From CAZYQW01 sp964649825 (GTDB lineage Bacteria; Planctomycetota; B15-G4; JADJEK01), in the NCBI GenBank assembly GCA_964649825.1, contig CAZYQW010000091.1:1-21851 (forward strand): a stretch of DNA of 21,851 bases, read 5' to 3'. Shown here in pieces: positions 21,718 to 21,851 of this stretch. Both the position numbers and the translations under genes were made by a program. Under the pieces are notes generated by a model that saw only the letters and a list, made by a program, of their open reading frames with translations, was not told the DNA's origin and made no database searches. The stretch's first letter is position 1. Each line of letters begins with the position of its first letter.

Positions 21718-21851
21718 TGGTGTGATTCAGATTGTTGGTGGATTATCCGGAGGTCATCGTCGTCGCTGGCAAGGCGCGACGACGACCGCGTATTCGAGAT
21801 ACGTCGAGGAGGAGCAACGCAGCAAGCGATGACGAGGGCCCCGGAGAAACG
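21714..21851 (+). repeat. Right copy of 138-bp terminal inverted repeat
   Basis: Exact reverse complement of 2-139. Its first four bases, CTAG, contain the antiporter stop codon. Internal structure: TCGTCGTCGC (21757-21766) pairs with GCGACGACGA (21776-21785) around a 9-nt loop; CGTAT (21789-21793) pairs with ATACG (21799-21803) around TCGAG; and GTCATCG (21753-21759) can pair with CGATGAC (21827-21833), an outer stem that encloses both hairpins but shares three bases with the first. CCGG on both outer flanks could extend it. No protein-coding signal. A foldable dispersed element, or the end of a larger one, cut by the window boundary. Confidence 0.95.

Noticed and set aside
1..21851. Window ends as circular terminal redundancy
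   Set aside because: The end repeats are inverted, not direct, so they cannot be joined to close a circle.

Overview
This is a GC-rich, gene-dense 21.9 kb stretch of bacterial DNA with short intergenic gaps, high G/C at third codon positions and occasional GTG/TTG starts. Several large exported proteins carry domain types frequent in Planctomycetota: an ELWxxDGT-repeat propeller, an SBBP-repeat propeller, a terpenoid-cyclase-like toroid protein and an ECF-type sigma factor. Planctomycetota is my best guess; another high-GC phylum (Acidobacteriota, Myxococcota or a candidate phylum) cannot be excluded. There is no rRNA, tRNA, CRISPR array, transposase or recombinase. Both ends carry the same perfect 138-bp sequence in inverted orientation, which suggests the window is a whole contig bounded by two copies of a dispersed repeat.

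Layout. 164-2107 (minus): a three-gene overlapping operon for a ubiquitin-like sulfur-carrier system: a degenerate JAMM-fold protein, a MoaD/ThiS-like carrier, and an E1-like MoeB/ThiF enzyme with an N-terminal rhodanese domain. 2430-3254 (plus): an exported TPR protein. 3295-3415: a relic of a short-chain dehydrogenase. 3430-9224: two divergent secreted beta-propeller proteins with related C-terminal domains. 9254-12058 (minus): an exported alpha/alpha-toroid protein followed after 3 nt by a NarL-type histidine kinase. 12236-13570 (plus): a PLP aminotransferase. 13752-14387 (plus): an ECF sigma factor. 14407-16290 (minus): a DUF4157 (eCIS-associated) protein with a C-terminal metzincin-like motif. 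16576-19122 (plus): a secreted subtilisin-like protease. 19160-19927 (minus): an exported protein-L-isoaspartate methyltransferase. 20007-20460 (minus): a frameshifted, unidentified gene remnant. 20482-21717 (plus): a CPA2-type cation/proton antiporter whose stop codon lies inside the right terminal repeat.

How it fits together. Only two clusters look co-transcribed: JAMM-MoaD-E1 and toroid-kinase. The rest are single genes, mostly cell-surface or secreted functions, plus signalling genes without their usual partners (no response regulator beside the kinase, no anti-sigma beside the sigma factor, no injection-system genes beside the DUF4157 protein). The two most interesting parts are the carrier operon, in which both the JAMM protease and the carrier tail lack their normal key residues, and the DUF4157 protein, which carries two HExxH motifs and looks like a protease effector.
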